Below, piece by piece: positions 56,829 to 64,000 of a stretch of 64,000 nucleotides of DNA. The stretch lies in contig QEOQ01000345.1 of NCBI GenBank assembly GCA_010279815.1, forward strand, positions 1,271,346 through 1,335,345, in the 5' to 3' direction. Positions within the stretch are counted from its first letter, which is position 1; each line of letters begins with the position of its first letter. The notes beneath the pieces were generated by a model. It ran no database searches. It saw nothing but the letters and a program-made list of their open reading frames with translations, and was not told where the DNA came from. The DNA comes from Brachionus plicatilis. Lineage: Eukaryota > Rotifera > Eurotatoria > Ploima > Brachionidae. Made by a program: the position numbers and the translations under genes.

Positions 56829-59800
56829 TCACTGATTTATTACTAATTCTGGACTATGTTTTAACAGCCATTCTACTTCTTCTTTAAGTCGTGGCATTTT
56901 TAAGTGTCTAAAAATCCAATAGATAAAAATTGACTATTTTAATAAAGTAAAATTTATAAAACTCACCTTGTAAAACTTATTAAAGATTTGACTAAATAAC
57001 TAGCTTCGCTATTACTTATCAAATTCTCATATGCACCAGTGCACTCACAATAATCTTGTAAAAATCCTGCTCGTACTTCATTACATTTTGAACATTTAAT
57101 ATCTTGGGTTAAATAATGCATTATTTTAGAATGTAGGGCTTCTATCAAATTATATTCAATTAACCGTAGATCGTAATATTCCCCACAGTTTGCGCAGTAC
57201 CATCCGATTCTAGAAATAATTTTGGTTTATTTTTATTTTAGATTTAAGTTTTTCTTACTGTTTAGATTGGTCTGCTTCATTTAAATTTGAACAAGGATCT
57301 CTACATAGATCGATGTCTCTACAATGATTACATTTTAGGCAAATAATTTGTGGAACCATGAAACTTAGAGAAGGATCAACAAATTGGGCTTCATCACTGA
57401 ATTCACGAACGTTTATAATAGTAAGCAAATCTTTTTTGAGCTTGATCACTTGATTTGAAATATTCTTATCCAAAGCCAATATTTGACACACGTATTTAAC
57501 AAACTCAAGTGCAGGACACCTCAATTTGTAACGAGCTCCTAACTGTTCCGGTATATCTTCATCAGTTAATTTTTTATAAATTTTTTGTGTTAACCTTAAA
57601 TAAAAATTAATAATCTTTTTTTTTCATAAAATCAAAGTCAAACCTCATCAATTGCTCTGTTAATTCTCCTGAAACTAGTTCTTGTGAAAATTTTGGCAAA
57701 GTCATGTCATGTGTCTTTAAATTCAAATTAAATTTAAATTTAAAAATTTTTTTTTTACTGATAATTTACTTCTGAATTTGAAGTTTTATTGCCAAGTCTT
57801 TCGACATAAACTTTTAAATTTTCGTTGATGCTTCCTAAATATCCAGCCACGAGAGCCTTAATTGTGTCCAAATTTGCAAAAAATTATTAAGAAAATAAAT
57901 AAAAATACCAAAAAATTTTCCTGAACAATTTGAGGCAAAAAAGTGCTCATTTTCCAATTCATCTCGATCTCTTCCTAAATGTGAACATTTTATTTTATTT
58001 TTTTTTAAATTTTAGAAAAATAGTTATCCTTACTTTATTTTCTTCGTCCTCCGGATTGTTTACATACTTTATTCCTCCGTAATTAGCCTTAAAATTTTAA
58101 ATATAATTTTATTTGGCTTTGAAACATTTTTTTGATTGTTCTTACAGAATCTAACCATATAAGAAGTGTCCAAACTTTGCTAGTCTCAATATGAACCGTA
58201 CTAAATAGGTCTTTGTTTTGAATATTGTTCAAAATATAGTTTAATTGATTTAGACCATCATCAACAGTAAATTTGTTTGTTCCTATTATTATTCTGCTCA
58301 GATCAGCATAGATAATGTGACCACCTAGTTTTTTTAATTCATTTATGAGCTTGAATTTATATAAAAATTAACAAAAAATTTTTATTAATAAATTTACAAA
58401 AATTCTTACCAAAATACACAATTTTTTCATGTATCCTTGAAGAGTCCTTTTAATGACGGGATCATACAAAAGAGAGCTTGGTGATTGCAGCCATCGATAG
58501 AAATGAATAATTTGCATATCAGCAAATGCATTGCCAAACATAGCAATATCTTTAAGCCAATATTGAACCATAGTTCTCATAATTCTTTTTTGAAAAATTT
58601 TAGTAATTATTTTTAAAAAAAAAATATAAACGAGTTCCAACTTCAAAACCGGAAGAGAAAGCGCCGCTTCGTCATAGCACGATGAAAAAATCGCTGTGCC
58701 CATATCACCCGAAATCATCTGTTCCAAAGAAATCTGTGGCGCTACACTAAAATTGACAGACGAGGCTCCGTCAAATTCGTTTATTTTTGTTAGCTGTAAC
58801 AAAGCTGATATCGATAAACTAGTTATTTCGATTTCCAAGCAAATGTTTTGATAAAAACCGGAATTATTTATTTGAACACATATTGAGTTCGTTCCAGATT
58901 CATCGTTGTTTTGAATCAAGCGATAGTCATCATATTGTTTACCACCCAAATCTGGAATGCTAGTTGGTGAGCACCATAATACATAATTATTTTTGGCCAA
59001 ATGGCGAGCATAAAATAAATCACAAGCATAAGACGGTGCATCTTGCGGTAGATTTCCTACCGGTATTTGATAATACCGAGATTGTTCTATCATATTTGCC
59101 AAAATTGTCTGAGAATTCATAAAATGGCCAATCATGTGTTTGGCAGCTACTTTTTGCCAGTCTAATACTTTGAACAATCCAGCCCTAAATTATCAATTTA
59201 ATGATTTTGATATTTTTACTTTTAAAAAATACTTTTCAGCAATGTTAAATTTTATTAGAGGAAAATCTTCTAATCTTGGTACATTTTCTTTTAACTCGAG
59301 TTCTTCAACATTCGATTGCAAAAGGATGATGGTTGAACCTCGTTTTTCATCTTTGTAGGCTGATAATATTTTGTCTAATGTTTTATAAACCTAAAAATAG
59401 TTAATAGAAATTAATCAATAAATTAGTTATTATTAACTAAATTAGGAATTCACTTTAGCCTCATTAATCTCAATTTTTATTTCAAATTTTTGGCTCGCAT
59501 TAGGTAAAAATTCTTCACCAATTCCACAGTTCAATCTTAATCAAAAATTTTAAAATAAAGATCAACACTAAATAAAAAAAATAGAAAATCACCTTTTTTC
59601 TCGCTCTGAATTCAGTAAACTGCTTAAATTTGGCATATTGTTAGTTTTAACAGAGTCCAGAATCAACACTTGAGCCGTATTGGTCGTCGGCAAGAATATA
59701 CCAATTATCATTTTGGTAGAACTTGAATAAACATTTAAATTAATAAAAACACATAATTATTATTGGATTTTAAGTCCTCCTCTTAAGAAGGCTATTGAAT

Positions 59801-62800
59801 TCTTATATTAAGCCAAAAGAAAAATATTTAAACTGGTTTATTATTATAAAATTGTATCTAAATAAAGTAAGCTTCATCAAATTTGACAAAATTAAAAATA
59901 AGAAGGCTAAAAGATAAAATCATTGAAATTTCAAATTTTTTAAAAATTATAGTTAAATGAGTTATGATAGTCTTTTTTAAATTTTAGTATTATTTCAAAT
60001 TAGAATTCTCTGTCGAAAAATATGTGAATTTTTAAACTTTAGTAGTCTCTCAAATCTCAAATCCAAAATTTTTTTTCAATTTTAATCAAATGATCATTTT
60101 AAATTTAATGAAAAAATTCTTGGATTGATCACGATTAAAATTTAAGAAGTTTTTTTCAAATTTTGATTTATTAGAAACAATTAAAATCAAATATTAATTG
60201 AAAAGAATTTCTATTCTATAAAGTCTAAAAGTTATTTTTATAAAATTTAAATACAGTGATGCTACGATATATGGTTCTGAATTAAAATTACGAAATTTTA
60301 CCAAAAATTAAAAATAATTAGTAGGATCAACATTAACTGATGTCTAAATAGTAGCATAATTGATCATTTTAAAACTGATAAAACAAATTTTTTTTAGAAA
60401 TATTATTTCTCTTACATGTTTTTTTATATTTTAGATCGATCAATGTTTAATATGAAAAACATGAAAAGGAAAGTTAGTTTCAATTAATTACAGTTTAAAT
60501 CAGTGATTTTTTTAAATATTTTTTTTTACTTGTTATGAACAAACAGAAAAATGGTCTTTGGAAAATTGTTGGTTAAATATTCGACATTGTTTTGGGGTTC
60601 CAAGTCATTTATCTCAAAAGTATCGTAGTCCTTTGAGAGAAAAAATTTAAAAAGATATTAATAAATAGAAATTATGATCATGCCTTAAAATTGATTGATT
60701 TTTTTAAATTGCACACACATCCCAGTTGCATTAAAATCCTAAACATCAATGGCACATTTAGCTCATAGACACCTTCGACATTTGAATTAGAAAACTCGTT
60801 CATAATGTCATTTTGATGCTTTTGAAAAACATTCTCTGGTATCGAATATTCATACAAATTATAGACAATTTGAGATCTTGGCAAATGTTTGTTTGTCTTG
60901 CGACACAAGCTGGATTCTTTTTCCATTGGTTTTATTTGATTCACATAAAAAATTCGCATCATATTTATATTGACCACATACAAATCATTGTCACTAAGTA
61001 GCCAAATTTTGAAAAGCCCTGTTGAATTTGTTTCTGTTACTTGTATTATTTGCCAAGGTCTTTGCATTCTTGAGTTGTTCGACTTGCCGACAAAATCTGT
61101 TATAGTTCGTTTAACGTTTGGCATTTTAAAAAAATCATTGCCATTTTGTTCACTTTCTGCTTTTTTCAATTGTCTGCGAAAGTCAATCTGAAGAATCCAT
61201 TTTCGTTTATGAAAAGTGATCCAAGTTCTCAACTCTTTTGAAGTCTGACCAAGTTTGGGCGGCTCGCCCAGCACTTCTCTCCAGTTAAATTTTGGTTTTT
61301 TCGCTGTCACATCGGGCTGTTTTCGTTTTGAACTTTGGATGCGACCATCAGGACTTTTGGTTTTTTGTGTAACCACAATCGGTTTTGATTTATTTTTATT
61401 CGAAGAAGACAAATCTTCAATATCCACAATCTCTGATTCAGTTAGGGCTGGTTTTGGCCTAAAAGAAAATATGTCATCTATTTTTTTTTGCTTTAGAGTG
61501 CTGTTTCTCTCGGACAATCTTTTATACAGCCAATCTGGATGCGGTACTCTGAGAACCGGATTGACAACACCTTGAAGAGCTGCCGGAATGGTGATAATTT
61601 TTTGTATACAACCATTTAGTCTTTCGATATAATATTCCCAGTCTAAAAAATTTCTCACCTCAAGTTCCGCATTGGACTGAGCTTTGAGCCATTTTTTCAA
61701 ATAATGCTTGCACACGCTGGGCTCTGCTTGGAAAATGGCAATCGGAATGGCTCTCTCAGCGACCGGAGCGCCTTCGGGCTTTTTTGAAATTATATATTTG
61801 CAATTCAGTCCTTTGTCTTTGACCATTTCGTCGCCGAGAAACTCGGCTAGACGTTTGGCAGTTGAAATTGAAGTCGACTTTTGTCCACCATACTCTTCCA
61901 ATGCTTTGCTCATTGTTTTTTTTTCGGCAATTAGCTCAAAAAGTTCATAGTCAGGCATATTCTCTGCTTTGGTATATAAAATATCAAGCCAATAATTTGC
62001 AATTTTGGCCACGGAGTCGTAGCACTCTTCAATGCTTTTTCCTTTGAGAAACGCCTCGAAAACACTTGATTGAAAAATTTTGATCAATTGAAGTTCTCCA
62101 TTACGCTTTACTTCAAAACCTTTGAGTTCAGCCAGAGATCCATCAAAGTTGAACACTGCATATCTTTTTTTGAGGCGTTTTCCTTCTTCTTTTGCCGCTG
62201 GCAAAATCATGGCCAAATATGGACCATCTACCTCAAAAAAAACTGAATTCTCCGATCTTACATCGTACTTTAAAAGTTTAGGATCAACCAATTCATGGTA
62301 CTGGTCATTGGTGTAATAATCTTTGACCAACAGATTGAGCATAGAGCATGGATAAGAGATGGTCATTTTTTTTTTTGGATCTGTGGTTTTGACCACAAAA
62401 TTTTCAGGAAAAGTCGCAGGCAAAATGCACCAAATACCATCGGTGTCCAGCTCAAGGGGTCGACCAATTTTTTCTATGAGCTCTTTGGCTCTTGTTATAA
62501 TAGTGGAGCCAGTATAGCAGACTATACCGGCCATTTCCATTGAATACCATCTGGCGCCTCTACGCATCACGTAGCCATAAAAAGAGTTTAGAATACACTT
62601 GTGGGCCAATTGAAGTGAATCGTACAAAATAACCATTGAATTGCATTTTTTTATTTCCATGGCATCTTTGCTTTCTTGGGCGGTGGCAAGCTTTTTTTTC
62701 CATATTTTGTGCAAATTCTTGAATTCATATCGTCTGTCGCGAAACGCGCGCACAGTGTCTACATAGAACGAGTTTTCTCGCTGACAAACTGTAGTTTCAC

Positions 62801-63665
62801 GTAGTTCTTCACGTGTCACATGTATTTTTTTATACGCTTTTCTACAGTAGTCTTGTAGTCGTTTTTTTTCAATTTCGGCTTGTTCCTCTAGAGAAAGCTC
62901 ATGAAAAGGTCGGTAACCGGTGCCTGGCTTGGCAACCGGAAATCTCTCATTTTCTAGTTGTTGCTGAATGCGCTGAAATTCATTCTTAGTCGCCGGCATG
63001 TACTCACTTCTCCAAATCCATTTCATTTTTCGCTGACATATTTCACCAGGCTTGTTAAAGTCACATGCCGAGCAGTCACTTTCATCAACAATGGCACTGG
63101 GCTGTAATCTGTTTGTTAAAATTATGTTTGGATACATGGCACCTACATCCAAGTGGTAAATTGTTGGATTTTCCAATCGATTCGGACAGTCTCTTAATTT
63201 GGACAATTTTTCAATGATTTCATTGCACACATCATCAAAATTGACCACCATTGAAAGTGGTACTTTTTCTTCAATCTCAATTGCACGCTGCATGGTCCTT
63301 CGTACATCGTCAATTAAAGACTGCAGTGTTTCTGAAGAGAGCTTGAATTTAGCTGGAATATCGGCGCGGAAAACACCTGATTCTAGCGCTTCTACACTAG
63401 CACCCACATAAGTTTCTGAATCGATAACAAAACCATCTGACGTTAGTTTATTTAAAACAGTTTCTTGTTTATTTGGATAGACAATATTGACTTGATAGGC
63501 CTGAACCATCAGAAGCATTTCGCACAGAGTTCCCGAGCCTTTTCTCAAAACAGAGTCCGGTTCCATTGGAATAATGGTGCAAAGTGCAAATATAAAAGGA
63601 TGTACGTATTTCATGTAAAGATAATACGTAGCTACAGCATCCGAAACTGAATAATTCGACAATAC
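56829..63665 (-). CDS. POLE: DNA polymerase epsilon catalytic subunit (N-terminus off window)
   Basis: Fifteen exons are visible: 63665-60684, 60630-60530, 59721-59593, 59535-59454, 59390-59233, 59184-58642, 58584-58410, 58349-58146, 58087-58034, 57974-57909, 57856-57770, 57714-57644, 57594-57259, 57209-56967 and 56907-56829 (1,769 codons). The first has the B-family polymerase domain: [20 protein letters not shown] (motif A), the Cys cluster [33 protein letters not shown] (motif B) and ELDTDGIW (motif C). The inactive second polymerase half follows ([12 protein letters not shown]). The C-terminal metal sites are [13 protein letters not shown]...[11 protein letters not shown] and [18 protein letters not shown]. 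The exonuclease domain must lie right of 64000, because no further exon is seen in 63666-64000. The first intron has a GC donor (AAG|GCATGA). POLE is the leading-strand replicase; all key polymerase residues seen are intact. Confidence 0.96.
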
Positions 63666-64000
63666 CTAAAGAAAAAAATTTAAATAGTCCAAAATTATTC
63701 AAGAATACTTTTTTGTATTTTTTCAAAATATACATTTGAAAATTTTCAATTGTTAGTAGAAAAATCAAAAATAGTAAAATTGGGTGTTGAAAATTTTTGA
63801 ACAATAAAACAGATCATAAGATGAAAATACTTAAAAAAAATCTTCTCTATTAACCTAAAATTGTTAATAAGTAACTTGAAAACCGATGTGAAAAGCAATC
63901 ACAGAAAAAATAATTGGATATTTTTTGAAAAAAATGACTTTGAGATCAAGAGATCAATGTTGAAATTTTCTGCATTTTAGATTTAAATATTCAATAAAAT

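Noticed and set aside
60813..63650. Many plus-strand frames opposite POLE
   Set aside because: Shadows of the long POLE exon; none has its own family signal.
63469..63804. Minus-strand frame overlapping the POLE start and running into the intron
   Set aside because: It is in a different frame from POLE over the shared part, and the intron part has no POLE-like sequence.

Overview
This is a 64-kb piece of a very AT-rich, compact animal nuclear genome. Genes are split by many introns of about 48-60 bases with GT-AG ends. The gene set is metazoan: Aster/GRAMD1, RSF1, AMPK beta, NAC alpha, HENMT1, PHAF1, ZNHIT1, tectonic (ciliary transition zone), an adhesion-type GPCR and DNA polymerase epsilon. 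A small invertebrate such as a monogonont rotifer would fit the base composition and intron size, but that is inference; the sequence does not name the species. All exon limits were read by hand from frame, splice sites and family resemblance, without transcript data.

Layout. 1-662 (+): end of an IQANK1/dynein-AAA-like gene lying inside an intron of GRAMD1 (680-5746, -). 8368-9180 (+): secreted RNase T2. 9852-11781 (+): RSF1-like PHD protein. 13850-14917 (+): AMPK beta. 16597-17381 (+): NAC alpha. 18520-38334: a locus of three acyl-CoA oxidase paralogues, all on the minus strand (ACOX-C 35567-38334, ACOX-B 29691-32520, ACOX-A 18520-22064). PHAF1 (22482-24351, +) and HENMT1 (25514-28276, +) sit between A and B, and an intronless DUF6314 gene (34798-35277, -) sits between B and C. 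A tRNA-Arg(TCT) lies at 38543-38615 (-).

40657-44091 (+): an adhesion-type GPCR with an N-terminal membrane anchor and a C-type lectin domain. 44508-45326 (+): ZNHIT1, converging on two head-to-tail tectonic genes (45362-48541 and 48807-54850, both -). The largest intron of the second tectonic holds a piggyBac-type MITE, an unexplained coding-like island and a 942-base assembly gap flanked by a near-identical repeat. 56829-63665 (-): POLE without its N-terminal exonuclease part, which lies beyond the right edge.

Between genes are pogo/Tigger-like fossils, a non-LTR retrotransposon tail, two small dispersed repeat families and several short coding-like islands. The clearest functional cluster is peroxisomal: three ACOX copies, two ending in a textbook SKL targeting signal and one (B) ending in AQL. 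I found no single new multi-gene system. The strongest leads are the ACOX array with uneven intron loss and signal decay, the nested and convergent gene overlaps, the unusual GPCR architecture and the small unassigned coding islands.
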